This document shows, in pieces, positions 1 through 11,599 of a DNA stretch of 64,000 nt. Position 1 is the stretch's first letter, and each line of letters begins with the position of its first letter. The DNA comes from Lineus longissimus (Eukaryota > Nemertea > Pilidiophora > Heteronemertea > Lineidae). The position numbers and the translations under genes are program-made. The notes beneath the pieces are model-generated. The model did not search any database. It was not told where the DNA came from and saw only the letters and a list, made by a program, of their open reading frames with translations. The stretch lies in contig NC_088315.1 in the NCBI RefSeq assembly GCF_910592395.1, positions 10,792,501 through 10,856,500 on the forward strand, in the 5' to 3' direction.

Positions 1-560
1 TGTCCCTGTATGGTTCCGTTCTGTGGGACCTCGGAGATAGGTCTGTCAACCTTTTGTATACCGCATGGAGGAAGGCGGTCAGAAGAATTTTATCTGTACA
101 TCCTAGAACGCACTGTGTCTTATTACAACATTAATTTTGTCAAGTCCGATAGAGGATGCTCTCCACAACATATTTCTACGTTTCATGAGCAGGTCATCGG
201 AAACAAATAATAACTACATTCAAATAGCTTTTCAGTTGGCATTAGATGGAAGCTCGTCCTCTGTGTCTATCTCTATCTCATACATTACTAATTTAATTGG
301 GGCACCGCGTTCTACAATCGGGAACATCGACGCGGTGCCATACGTTCATCCTTCAGAAGCTATTTTGGTTCGGTCAAGTGCTATTAGGGATTTCTTCCAT
401 TTACTAGATACAAACCGCGGGGATGTAAATATAAAAACCATTGTTGATTTTTTGTGCACTGAGTAGCACCCTGTAACCTGTATTCTGTGGAGTTGCACCT
501 GCACAATATTTTTGTATCACTGTGCATAATTTGTAATCATGTTTGTTTGTCTAGACGTGT
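1..560 (+). mobile_element. 3' end of a CR1-like non-LTR retrotransposon, frameshifted
   Basis: The first 130 bases read, in frame 3, as a typical C-terminal tail of a CR1-group reverse transcriptase (motifs SLYGSVLWDL, TAWRKAVRRI, HPRTHCVLL). The frame then breaks. Coding resumes in frame 2 from about position 130 (SPIEDALHN, FLRFMSRSSETNNN) and ends at TAG 464-466. The RT catalytic core lies outside the window, and the frameshift marks this as a dead copy. The bases after 466 are probably the 3' UTR, with no clear end repeat visible. The family call rests on recognising the tail motif, not on a search. Confidence 0.7.
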
Positions 561-633
561 AAATGTAATTTACATATCGAATAAGGCCAACAACTCAGGC
601 CTAACACAAAGGCCTGTGATGCCATTCATCACA

Positions 634-1062
634 GGCACGTTTCTTAACCGCAATGACTATTGATCACAAATTAAGTACACATGTACCCCTTGGTCAAGTG
701 ATCGCAGGTACCGAAGTTTGGTCCGATCTGATTTGCCGTTTGGCATCCAGGGAGGGGGCCAAATCCAAAATTCTTCATAATGCTATTACATGTATTCTTA
801 ATCACTTGCCCGATAGGCACCAAGTTTATATCATAGGTACATCTAATTCTAACAACCATTCAATGTGTCACCCGGGTCTTTTTTGATTTGACCTATTTTT
901 CAAGGTCACAGAGGTCACATGTACTGTAAATTGGCCATTCTGGGGAAATTGTAATTACTTTGACCTACATTAAACCTAACACTACATGACACAATACCAT
1001 GCTCTTCATCCATCTTTCCTCCACATGAGGTGAGCACAATGGCCCTGGCCATTTCATTTTTA
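634..1062 (-). mobile_element. Partial, inverted copy of the GCTCACC-ended repeat family
   Basis: On the minus strand this matches the first part of the longer repeats at 14390-15530 and 34831-35937. It starts at the shared gctcacctcatgtggagg end (near 1030-1050) and breaks off after the stretch ending in gaaacgtgcc. It includes the paired motif tgacctctgtgacctt and an inverted AGGTCA near 885-920. It is a truncated fragment with no coding capacity. Confidence 0.8.
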
Positions 1063-3120
1063 AAATTTCATTATGACTTTGAAATTATTTTAAAGATTCA
1101 TTCGTATTTTTTTCTTCCCTTTTGCTCGGCTACATATTCGTGGATTTTTGGACTGCCAATTCACGAAGTACAGAAAAAAAGGAACTACCATTAGTGGTAA
1201 GATACAGAATGATCAACAATCTTCAAATTTTAATAGGTATATGACAAAGCGCGGTATGTCTGTATCGATTTTGCAGAATTCACTTCAAAAATCTACAATA
1301 TGTTTCCAAAATATGATAAAGAATTTAAATAATTGAAACAATTAAACAATTGAGAGTATGATTTGCTGCATGGTTTGAAAGATAACGTGAAGAGATAGGA
1401 ATGACAAGTGATGAGGATAAGCCGGCAAGACTGCGTTGTTCCAGAAGAGGTTACCTCAAATCAGTCATGGCCAGTTCTCAATTCTCTGGTATGATCACGT
1501 GATAGTTGAAGACTGATGAAAACAAGTTGCTTCAACAAATGCCAATCTTTCCATTATGATTGGCACCGGGTGTAACCCTCTTTTGGATTCGGAGTAACCG
1601 ATTGCAACAGTCATACCACAAGTGCAACAATATTTTCATAAGCTCAAAAGTCTCAACGTCGTGTCCTACGGAAATGACATTCTCTTTATGCATCGACGCC
1701 TGTAACGTATTGATATGGACATAGTAACCTGTGTCTTAGTTCTTGTAGAAAACTCGAGAAATATTGACGTAGATATTTGGTTTTTAATACAGTTTTAGGG
1801 AGATAAAGCTAAATCTCTTCATTCAACGGCTACGCCGATGGCAAACTAGAAATTACCGAAGCATCGTAGAAACAGAAAAGGAAAGTAGTGTAGGTAAAAA
1901 GGAGGTAATCTTTCCCGCTTGATGTCGTAGTGATAGCAGATGAGAAGATAAGTACTGCCCAGATTGTTCTTTTGTTGACAATGCAACTTTCTGCTTTGGT
2001 GATTTGGTGAATTTGGTGAATTTTCCCCAACAATCCCGAGGTCACGCAAATTTTGGAATGAAATAATGCCTTGTATTGCCAAGATGATGTATATCTGTAA
2101 GATACCAACTCCCATATTTTACTTGGAAATTCGGCATGCAATATGAACGAACCTATCGGAAACATGGATAGATATTGATAATGCTGAATAAAGCTGTCAA
2201 CCATATACTAAGGATTTTCATGTAAGGATGACATATAAGTATGCTCCACGTCAGCCGACCTCCCGTTTCTGAGAAATGACCGTTTTGGAACTTGACGTCC
2301 AATTTTAACTTTTGGGACAGAGCTTCAGCATTTCGGTTGCGAATAAAATCGTCCTCTTTGGGATTACGCAAGGAATGAATGAAATTCTTGAGTGCTAAGG
2401 TCGTGCTTTACCTACATCGAATGTATTTCTTGCTATCAACTTATTACCACTCATCGTACTTTGCGTTTAGAGCAGTACAATTGCATGAGTGCTGTTCTAT
2501 TCGATAAGGATTACGATTGGAGGGCTAGGAACTCTATTGGTTGGGGGCTTGCTTAAAAACAGTCTTGCAAAGAAAGTGCATTACGGGACTCGCGTATAAA
2601 TAGCCATGATCTAATTTTATACGCTGTAGCTGTTTTCACGCAAAACCCGTATGACGAGAGTCCCAAAATGACATTTTGAGTTATCATGGTCTCCGGTCAC
2701 TTCGTCACTTGGTCGTCACATTCGAATGGCGTAGTGACTGCATCCATTGATTGGTTGAAACTAAAGGTTTAAACCGAAGAACCAATATCACTGCAGTCAG
2801 CAGGCATCACTCACCTTTGCTGTATCATTGGCATGGTTTGATAGGCAAATTCCGTATTAACCTTGGAAAATACAATTTGCCTATCAAACCGTACTTTAAG
2901 AGTCGTTTTAGAAGAATGTTTATCAAATTAACTGCAACGGCTATTTTGAGAAGTGTTTTAGTAATCTCGATCAGCAAACATCATGACAAAGTACCGCTAC
3001 GAGACGAAGACTGCTTATCAGTTCTTATCTTTACCAGAACCCATTCAAGACATTCATTTAATGTTACATTTTATTCATTGGACACTAAAATGGGGTAAGA
3101 ATCAGAGATAAAGAGATGAG

Positions 3121-3243
3121 CATGGGTGTTACTCAGAGGCAGGCGGCTTTTGAACATGTGGTCGATAACTTGGCTTTCAAACGTGTCGATTTACTGAAGA
3201 GCCAAACCTTCAGCCAAATCGGGTGTGTTGTCGTGTGGCAACT
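3121..3243 (+). pseudogene. Truncated PAN/apple-like domain exon (block A copy)
   Basis: This matches the start of the exon at 16211-16469 (shared MGVTQRQAAFEHVVDN, then KSQTFSQIGC). Similarity stops just after IGCVVVW, where sequence leading into the Penelope-like element begins. The second half with the remaining cysteines is missing, so this copy cannot fold as a PAN domain. About 1 kb present in block B at this point is absent here. Confidence 0.7.
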
Positions 3244-3285
3244 ATAAAAGTGTCACTATGGAGATTCATCTATCCAGGTAGATTG

Positions 3286-4973
3286 ATAGTTGGACGGTTT
3301 ATAACCTGATAACTCTGGATAATATTGACTTACATTTCATAAGCTTTCGGACTCAGCTGAGTCCTTGGTCACATGATCACTCGTGACGTCATTGGACGTA
3401 GTGATCCCGAATTCGACTTACAAGGTAGCACGCTATGTCGCTGACATTTTGTCCCCTTTGGTGGGCAAAACTCAACATCATGTTAAGAACTCAAAAGCCT
3501 TTGCCGAAGAAGTAAGAACACTGCATTTTGCCCCGGACGAGGAGCTTCGATCCTATGATGTATCTGCCCTATTCACCAGCGTCCCCGTGGACAAAGCTCT
3601 GATTTTGATCCATAAGAAGCTCGAAGAGGACGACACTTTGAAGGATAGGACCCCCATGCCCCCCCCCCCAAGACATTGTGACTCTTCTAGGCCTCTGTTT
3701 GAATTGTACATATTTTAAATACCAAGGACAGTTCTATCAACAGATACACGGAGCAGCTATGGGGTCCCCAGTCTCCCCCATAGTTTGCAATCTGTACATG
3801 GAGGATTTCGAGCAGAAAGCCATCAGAACAGCAGCCAACCCACCTACATGGTGGATATATGTGGACGATACACATACTAAACAGAAGAGGGCCCACTCAC
3901 AACAGTTCACTGACCACCTGAACAGCATTGACGATGACATAAAGTGGACCACAGAGCCTGAAGTCACCATCCCTGTGAGCGATCAGGAAACCGTCGGTGA
4001 CAGGACCGAAAGAGCCCTCGCTTTCCTCGACACATGGTCTGTGGTCAATGAAGATGGCAGCATTAAAACCAGGGTCTTCAGAAAGGCAACCCACACAGAC
4101 CAATACCTCAACTTCCAGAGCAACCACCCGCTTGAACACAAAAGGGGGGTGGTGAGGACATTGGCCCATCGTGCAGAAGCCATCGTCAGCGATCCCAAGG
4201 ATAAGGGAGCGGAACTCCAGCACGTCAAAACTGCCCTGTCGTTCAACGGTTATCCTAGTTGGATCCTGAAAGATCCCAAGCATCAGGTTCAGGCAGAACA
4301 ACAACCCACGCCTCCTACTAGAACCCCCAGCACAGCGAAGAATCGGTACCCGGTTGTCCTCCCTTACATTAAAGGTTTCTCGGAAGAACTAAGGAGAATC
4401 CTCAAAGGCTATAACATCCAGGCCTATTTCAAGCCCACCAACACCTTGAGGCAACTCTTAGTGCGACCTAAAGATAAGCTGGATAAACACCAAGTCACTG
4501 GACCCGTGTATCACATCCCATGCGGGGACTGCCCAGCTTCATACGTAGGGGAGACAGAACGATCGCTTAAAGCTAGATTCCTGGAACACAGACGCCCGAG
4601 CTCCACCACTTCAGAGGTGTCACGCCACATTCACACCGCGGAACCAGGACATAACATTGACATTGAAAACGCCAAAGTGTTCGAGGTTGAACCGAGGTGG
4701 TACGAACGAGGAGTGAAGGAGGCGATTCACATTCGTACGTTGCAACCCACTCTTAACAAGGACGGCGGCCGACACAATCGCTCTCCAATCTGGAGTAACA
4801 TCTTGAGGACCAGAGTCAGGAGGGGGGCACAGTCGAATTCGGGATCCCCGCCGATCACTACGCCCGATGACGTCACGAGTGATCATGTGACCAAGGACTC
4901 AGCTGAGTCCGAAAGCTTATGAAATGTAAGTCAATATTATCCAGAGTTATCAGGTAAAAACTGTCCAACTATA
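3286..4973 (+). mobile_element. Penelope-like retroelement with terminal inverted repeats
   Basis: The element is bounded by inverted copies of the same sequence, 3286-3418 at the left and 4831-4973 at the right; both contain ggactcagctgagtcc. In Penelope-like elements a 5'-truncated copy is often joined to an inverted piece of its own end, which fits this layout. It encodes a reverse transcriptase followed by a GIY-YIG endonuclease. The N-terminal part of the protein is missing. It sits in block A only, so it inserted after the segmental duplication or was lost from block B. Confidence 0.88.
3383..4922 (+). pseudogene. Penelope-like reverse transcriptase / GIY-YIG endonuclease, one frameshift
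   Basis: Two overlapping frames make up one protein. Frame 1 (3383-3718) gives the finger/palm start (STYKVARYVADILSPLVGK, then SYDVSALFTSVPVDKAL). Frame 2 (from about 3678 to 4922) gives the palm with GAAMGSPVSPIVCNLY and the catalytic YVDD box at residues 61-64 of that frame. A GIY-YIG domain follows at about residues 275-370 (VYHIPCGDC, SYVGETERSLKARFLEHRR, then KEAIHIR with the catalytic Glu). The break falls at a run of about a dozen C bases at 3661-3672, so it may be replication slippage or a homopolymer sequencing error. The protein starts inside the left inverted repeat, so the true N-terminus is lost. The 3' end overlaps the right inverted repeat. Confidence 0.88.
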
Positions 4974-6159
4974 AAAATGTCCAATACAGTGTTGGATCGA
5001 CATGTGCACGTATCTCAAAATTGGCGTATTGGCGGAAGGCATTAGGCAAGGAAGAGAACATTTCAGCAATGAATCGGGAGATAGCTAAATATATAAAGCT
5101 GAATAAGTTGCGAAGAAAGGGGTGAGGTAGAAGGACATTTTTTTTAAAAGACGCGAGCGATATTTGGTAATACACTCAATTTAAATGCATAGGATCAAGA
5201 AAAAAAAACCTCATGTTTTTAATGGGTGGATTAACTTTTCCTTGACTCAGATACAATTCAGTGTAAAGTTAACAACAAGAAGAACAAAACGATATCTTAT
5301 GTAGCTCTGAGCTCCCAAAGATAAAGGAGATATACAGAGCACTTTGTCGAAGAAACCAAACGGATTATTCAATTTCCCGTGATTTGGCGTTGTCTTAGAA
5401 TGGTTTTCGAACTTCGTATAAAATACAATTTCCTCATCAGCCTCCAAATAAGTTACACTATTTGATGCATGTAATATCTTTTTGTGAAAAGAAATCAAAC
5501 AACAACCAGCCAATAGTTGCGATAGGCATTGAATAAAAGCCTAATTATCTTGCAAAAGTCGCCTATTGTCAAAATCTGGTACCGGGTGCTACTTAAAGGG
5601 AACTGGAACCGCCGAGCGATTTATTCAACTTTTTGACTTTCACCGCCCGAGAAAGTCGAACTTCCAACTTCATATTCGAGTTCAGATTTTTAGCTCCGCC
5701 CCCAGTGACCGAGCATGCGCAGTTCAATTTGTTATTATTGAGAATCATGTGAGAATTACGTGAGTCACACGATCTTTCATTCATGAGTTTTCGTAGTAAG
5801 TTCCATAGTAGTGACGTCACTCAATGATTGACAGCTAGGCGCCATGTTTCATTCATGCCTCGTTCTGATCACCCGATACGCGGGAAATGAAAACGAGGTC
5901 ATACGAACTCGCTTGGCGGTTTCAGTTCCCTTTAAGGTGCTGTAGTATTGCAGTCCAATTTTTTAGTCTTTTTTCATTCTTGGTAGAATGGAGAAGAAGC
6001 AAATGTCAAACACTTGACTCATTGCGTTACTGAGCAGGTAAATTGTTTAGGGATCGGAACCTGATAGTCTCCAGGTGGTGATAGGTCACCACTATAGGTT
6101 AATTGTGGTATAACACGGATTACTGAAAGGCCGTTTTGTACAGCGAGCATTCATAGCCG

Positions 6160-6190
6160 CGTCAAAATCTGGAAATCACTGATTTTGACG
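6160..6190 (+). promoter_or_regulatory. Conserved 10-bp hairpin 52 bp upstream of gene 1 (block A)
   Basis: CGTCAAAATC and GATTTTGACG form a perfect 10-bp stem around an 11-nt loop that is identical in block B. The block B version at 18186-18216 has changed one pair from A-T to G-C on both arms. A role in the transcript leader or as a protein-binding palindrome is inference. Confidence 0.4.
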
Positions 6191-6241
6191 TTAAGATGAA
6201 TGGTTCGCTGATGTCTCTGACATTCTGTTCAGCACAGGAGC

Positions 6242-7641
6242 ATGTATACACGGGGTCCCCCGGCAGTACTCATACCACCCAAACCTGTTATAACATACCA
6301 TCTCAATCTCGAGTATCTTATAGCAGTATTTTGTGAAAAATCAGGAGATACGAACTTTTTGAATTATGAGTATACATGTAAGTCTATTACTCATGTGTTT
6401 CGAGTGAAATATAACGGCTCGTTTTTCTCACGCCAGCCGAGAGAAACATTTGCCTACTTTGAAAAATTCCTCTTGATTTTTGATGGTCCTGAAGTCAACA
6501 TGTATGATTTTGCAAAGGGTATTGTAAACGGAAGTCTAATTCTGCCTAAGGAGGGGAGGCAGTGTCTCGAAAAAGATGTAAACTACCCAATATCTAACCT
6601 GGTTTTAAATTTACGATTTGCTGAAAAGGCCTTTATGATGTGCATTTATTTTTTCCGAAGTATGTTTTTGTTTGATTACTATATAGAATCAGGCTCAGAG
6701 CCTGTTCTACGGTTAACTAATAAAACGCATCTTCACTTCCCTCATGTTGACCGAGTAAATCCAACCTGGTTCGACCACAACTTATTCGCAGTTGGTTTTG
6801 TTATCTTATCGTGTAGTCCACTCGTCGTATTGGCCTTAACTATAGGGGGATACCAATCTTTACCTTTCCGTCCATCCTGGGGAAACTAACTCTCTGGGAT
6901 CGTAAGGAGAAACTTCCACACGAGTAGATACGATGCGTACTTTCGTTTATTTGACTCTTACTTGACTATCCGAAATCATACTAATAATAATATTTCCACC
7001 TTCAAGGAAAGGGCATATATACAGGAACCAACCAATCAGGGTGCTGAATAGGGGCTGCAATACTCCACTGCAATGCAGCATAAAGCGTCATCGCTACGTC
7101 ACACAGGTAGGCCCGCAATGCGCCCGGGCAATGCACCTGAAACTACCTGTAGACTATTTCGGTCCTGCATACATGCTACCTGTTCCTTAAAGGTACGATA
7201 AGCAATGACAACAACCTTTGTACACAATCCGATTACAGTTTTATATATCAGCGTGAAAACTATTTGACTGCGGCTGTATATCATTACAAGCAACGACAAT
7301 CAAACGGGTATAGCTTACTTAAGACACACTTAATCAAAGGCAACTCTGGCGGAGCAAAATCGTTTGGCATCATATCAAATCCAAACTATGGAGTCAAATT
7401 TGTCCTCTTGGAGAAATATCAGAGTGAGCTGATGCTAAGCTTTGGGTTTGTCATCGAGTGTAAAAAAAGCAAGCCTCTGCAAAAGGCCTACATAAGAATA
7501 ATTTGCACACACATATGTCTTGAAAAATATGCTGGTAGACTTGTTCACATCAATGAGAAAGGCCAAATATTGCACATGATTCGTTCAAAACCTTTAAACT
7601 CAAACACAAAGTATGTGGTTAGATATACAAGAGCAGACTGA
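6242..7641 (+). pseudogene. Unknown gene 1, block A copy, split by an insertion
   Basis: This is the paralogue of the intact 311-residue gene at 18268-19203. The first part (6242-6799) and the last part (7238-7641) align with it closely at the protein level (shared starts MYTRGPPAVLIPPKP, shared ends NTKYVVRYTRAD). Between them lies 438 bp of unrelated DNA that brings in a stop at 6887-6889. The rest of the reading frame is still open, apart from a small in-frame length difference (residues LEKYQSE versus LSG). The insertion therefore looks recent compared with the duplication. No known domain is recognised. Confidence 0.75.
6800..7237. mobile_element. 438-bp insertion in gene 1, flanked by GTTTT
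   Basis: Comparison with block B shows an uninterrupted ggttttatat there. Here gtttt is present on both sides (6795-6799 and 7238-7242), which fits a short target duplication. I see no convincing terminal inverted repeat or coding region, although cttatcgt occurs near the left end and again, inverted, near the right end. The class is unknown. Confidence 0.55.
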
Positions 7642-8234
7642 ACAAGACAAACTTGGAGACATTGGCCCTCATAACCTGTCCACTGTAATGTATTTTTTAG
7701 TACGCATCAATTACTTTCACCTACCACCTGGTGGTTTTCCGAGTTTCGTTTGAAGACGTCGAACTGATGTCCCAGATCTCTGGGAGCTGGTATTTCCTGC
7801 CCCTGCCCCTGCTGAGCGACAACTGGTGTTGGCAATGACTGGTTTAGTAGGAAAGCCAATTATGCCATTCAGATCAGCCAACATTCACAATTATTTTGAT
7901 AGAACTGGCTTCCTAAGATCTTAATTAAAGGATGACCACGTTAGTGGAATATGTCAAAACACTTGAAGTGCTAATTAAGACTTTTAAACTGATGTTGGCT
8001 GTAGCGTTTGAACGAAAAATGTTGGCATTTGTGCTTTGATTTCTCTCATTCGTCTGATATCTTTTTTTCAAATACTGAAGCTGGAGATGTAACATCATGC
8101 CAGTTGAAAAATCTCAAAATATACACTCCGTGGATGTCTTGGAAAACACTAACCACAATAAGGTAAATGTCAATTTGATGAACGGTTAATACGATGGCTC
8201 AGTTGAAAGAGGTAGTCTTCAGTTTGAAGTTGGA

Positions 8235-9078
8235 TAATCTCGGAATGAGGCGGTCAGATACTAGTTCAAAAGTCTGACATTATAAACTAGGTCATTCACC
8301 TAATATGTCTTTTCCAGTACACTGGCTTTGTTCAGTGATAGACTGCCTTGATATACATTTTTACCGCGCCGTAGCTAGAGGGGTTTGGCGCGAGAGGGAT
8401 GGCAAATGTCCCTCCAAATAGTTACAAAACACGTCTTTTTTCATGCACGTTTTTGGCTGATTTTCAAACTGGCGGAGGACAAAAGAGATGTTTTGCCCAC
8501 CCCCAATGACGAAAAATAGCTGACTTATGACCGGCAATACTACCAATAATGATGAATATTAAAATCATCGTCAAAGAAATCGAAATCACACTAATGAAAG
8601 TTTTCCAAGAAAACAAATATTAGCTGTCTAATATTAACGGTTCTACCACTTAACTTAATCTCGGAATGAGGCGGTCAGATACTAGTTCAAAAGTCTGACA
8701 TTATAAACTAGGTCATTCACCTAATATGTCTTTTCCACTACACTTGCTTTGTTTTACGATAGTGATAGACTACCTTTATAAACATTATACTGGGTCGTAG
8801 CAAGAGGGGCTTGGCGTGAGAAGGAGGGCAAATGTCCCTCCAAAGAGTTACAAAACACGTCTTTTTTATGCATGTTTTTGGTTGATTTTCAAACTGGTGG
8901 AGCATAAAAGAGGTGTTCCCCCCCATGACGAAAAATAGCTGGCTTATGACCGGCAATACTACCAGTATTACGATGAATATTAAAATCTTCGTCAAAGATA
9001 ACGGTATCACACTAATGAAAGTTTTCCAAGAAAGCAAATATTAGCTCTGGAATATTTAATAGTTCTATCACTCACTTA
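8235..9078 (+). repeat. Two tandem copies of a unit of about 422 bp upstream of gene 2 (block A)
   Basis: The stretch beginning aatctcggaatgaggcggtc at 8235 recurs at 8657 and stays similar to about 9078. It includes the motif gcgagaggg...ggcaaatgtccctcc and the run around gacttatgaccggcaatact. Block B has one copy (about 19794-20210), so the doubling is specific to block A. It lies directly 5' of gene 2 and may alter its promoter; that is inference. Confidence 0.75.
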
Positions 9079-9113
9079 TTAAGGGTAATCGAAATCTACG
9101 GTACAGACGCAGA

Positions 9114-9375
9114 ATGAGAGCGAGGTTTCTACCACCTGTGATATTAAAAATCGGCAACCATGATAGGTTGCTTTATAATCACGTGACTGGCGCCATTGTT
9201 GTCGTCACCGACGTCCGTGGTAAACATGATTACAATGTGTGCATGTTTTGTTTGAATTCAAAGCAAGGTATATTCGTTCTCACCCATAGTACAATCCTTC
9301 GTGTAAACAAAATAGTGTGCGCTAAACTGTGTCTAGCTAGCTTTGCACTGGTCTATGATAGATATATCGTCGTAA
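9114..9375 (+). pseudogene. Unknown gene 2, block A copy, cut after about 87 codons
   Basis: This aligns from its start codon with the intact 336-residue gene at 20251-21261 (MRARFLPPVILKIG, then TDVRGKHDYNVCMF and LVYDRYIVV). At 9375 the match stops at a TAA target site and Harbinger DNA begins. The remaining three quarters of the gene do not occur downstream. Instead the last 168 bp before the break reappear in inverted orientation at 10206-10373. The locus is a clear null allele of this paralogue. Confidence 0.8.
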
Positions 9376-10205
9376 AGCCGGCACCACACGGTGAAATTTG
9401 CGTGATGCAAGTGACACGCGTGCACGTTGCGACAGGCAAATTCTCACTGTGTGGGGTCGTTTCTTGCTGCGTATCTTCCTCGCGTGTCGAGACGCAGCCG
9501 ATCTAGCATGTTTGATATTTTCTCGACACGCGAGGAAGTTAATCATCGTGTGGGGGCTACCTGCAGCAATGTTGCGCGAGTTCGACGAATCACAACAAGC
9601 AGATCGGTCACATGATTTATTGGTCAGTCACATGATACCAAAATGGCAGCGCCCGGGAACTGTCAAATCCTATGAGAAGTATTATGGACCAAGAAGACAA
9701 AATTGCCCTTATTCTCCTGCTGTTACTCCGTCGGAGGCGGCGGCGGAGGCGGCGCCGCGTGGACCGTAGTCTTTGGACAAGGCCATGGATTCAGAGAAGA
9801 GAGGATAACGGGGCCTATGCAAATCTAATTGCTGAATTGCGGGAGGAGGACCCCATGAAGTATCGCCAGTTCCACAGAGTGCGGGTCGAGGAATTTCAGG
9901 AATTGCTCGAGATGGTGGGGCCGCAGATACAAAGGCAGGATACAGTAATGTGACTGACCTATAAATCATGTGACCGATCTGCTTGTTGTGATTCGTCGAA
10001 CTCGCGCAACATTGCTGCAGGTAGCCCCAACACGGTGATTAACTTCCTCGCGTGTCGAGAAAATATCAAACATGCTAGATCGGCTGCGTCTCGACACGCG
10101 AGGAAGATACGCAGCAAAAAACGACCCCACACAGTGAGAATTTGCCTGTCGCAACGTGCACGCGTGTCACTTGCATCACGCAAATTTCACCGTGTGGTGC
10201 GGGCT
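9376..10205 (+). mobile_element. Short PIF/Harbinger derivative with long terminal inverted repeats
   Basis: The element ends begin with gccggcaccacacggtgaaa and its inverted counterpart, next to a TAA trinucleotide as expected for Harbinger. Within each end is a nested 18-bp palindrome pair, CTTCCTCGCGTGTCGAGA and its complement (about 9475-9540 on the left). The interior keeps only the first part of a transposase gene. It is non-autonomous. Confidence 0.75.
9672..9953 (+). pseudogene. Harbinger transposase, N-terminal fragment
   Basis: The 93-residue reading frame opens with an arginine run (RRRRRRRRRRVDRSLWTRPW) and continues with EDNGAYANLIAELREEDP, then FQELLEMVGPQIQRQDTVM. This is the usual start of animal HARBI1-type transposases. 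The helix-turn-helix and the DDE catalytic region are absent because the right terminal repeat follows at once. The arginine run comes from a GC-rich triplet stretch (cggaggcgg). Confidence 0.75.
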
Positions 10206-10373
10206 TTACGACGATATATCTATCATAGACCAGTGCAAAGCTAGCTAGACACAGTTTAGCGCACACTATTTTGTTTACACGAAGGATTGTACTATGGGTG
10301 AGAACGAATATACCTTGCTTTGAATTCAAACAAAACATGCACACATTGTAATCATGTTTACCACGGACGTCGG

Positions 10374-11599
10374 AAATACTACATAATTGTTCTGAATATT
10401 TCTCTCTCTGACTCTATGGTATTATTCATGCTAAAAACAATGCAGGGTCAAAGATAATTGACTTTGAAATAAGCTCAAATGCGTAGAAATAAGTGTCGAT
10501 GTCCGACTGTCACGTGACAAAAACGTCATCAATATCTTATGCAAATGACCTTGTGAGCTATAAATAGTAACTTTGCGGAATGCTATTATGAGAAATGGAG
10601 GTCTCTTGAGTTGGAGATGACATTCTCGTTTTTTATGATTGATAATGATGTCAACAGAGATGGAAAATTGTTGTTCTGTTCATAATGTTGTTTGAGCTCT
10701 TAACGAATGGCCTCCTGTTTATTCATTGCCACAATACTAATGGCAGCACCAAACTCTGAAGGATTGTATATCGTTGCCATCATGGAGCAGCCAACTAAAG
10801 ATGGAAATGACTCATATCCGAGGTAAGAGTAGTTCAGTAATTGAAGTCAGAATGAGTACTAGTTCAGTAATTGAACACAGAAAATAATAAAAACCGAAAA
10901 CTATTTATTTGAAATATATGATACATCTGTGATAAAGTGGAGTGGGTCACAATTGTCCAGAAACTATCGCCGATAAACCACAGAGTAAACTTAACAAACA
11001 GCATTGGCAGTGGAGAGTGACATGGATCAAGAACTCTTTGAGGATACCCAAAAAGTATCTGTAAAAGCACGTCTGACTAGTCATAGAGAAGAACTCGAGG
11101 GTAACATGACAGTGAACTGTATAGTGGCATACAAAAACGTTGATAGAAATACTCAATTTCAGGTAGCATGACCAAATTGCGCCAGAAGGGCACTTGTCGG
11201 CTAAACTTCAGTTCAGAACTTGTATTCTAATAGGCCCATATCAGTCCGCAAGTGACGATTTGATGGCAATGCTGTACACACATCAATTTTTCTCAGGCAA
11301 TCGGTATTGGAATGTTTTGAATTTTTACTATTATTTTGATAAAAGCCTCTTAAAAACACATATAAAATTTGGTGGGAATTAAAGCACCCTTGGTGTACTT
11401 TTTTCACCAACCTATATTCATTAAAATGTACACAGAATGTACACGCTGACTAATAGAGGTCTCTGGCCATATGCTGGACTGTTGCTACATTACGTGCCAA
11501 GCATCAAGCACACGTAATTACAGTCACTGTAAAAAATATACTGTTGTGGACAGCTAAAAAACCCACTATTTCTGTAAATGTCTAAAACTGCACTGTCTG
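10374..11599. other. Non-coding tail of block A
   Basis: From about 10700 to 11160 this matches the region 3' of gene 2 in block B (21440-21720), including the shared tatcgccgataaaccacaga. About 300 bp (10374-10700) have no counterpart I can find. From 11160 to 11600 I see no gene or repeat. Confidence 0.6.

Larger units (their letters stand above)
9208..10373. repeat. 1166-bp palindrome with 426-bp arms built from gene 2 plus Harbinger ends
   Basis: The arms are 9208-9633 and 9948-10373, nearly identical in inverted orientation, with a 314-bp spacer. Each arm has two parts. The outer 168 bp is gene 2 coding sequence (9208-9375 and its inverted copy 10206-10373); the inner part is Harbinger terminal sequence. 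A normal transposon insertion would not duplicate and invert the host flank. The structure must therefore come from a later rearrangement, such as template switching or repair of a hairpin end. Confidence 0.85.
1080..11160 (+). repeat. Segmental duplication, block A (partner of 11600-21720)
   Basis: This block is collinear and in the same orientation with 11600-21720. Matching landmarks include 1100-1350 with 11640-11900, 2580-3240 with 15680-16330, 4970-6240 with 17330-18260, the two gene loci, and 10700-11160 with 21440-21720. Differences are mainly later insertions: a Penelope-like element and a 438-bp insert here, a Harbinger element in block B. The stretch 1080-3118 holds no gene I can support, and its ORFs near 1830-2370 are not conserved as coding between the copies. 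Confidence 0.88.

Noticed and set aside
3687-4886. Minus-strand frames of up to 135 codons inside the Penelope-like element
   Set aside because: They are shadows of the reverse transcriptase/endonuclease frame.
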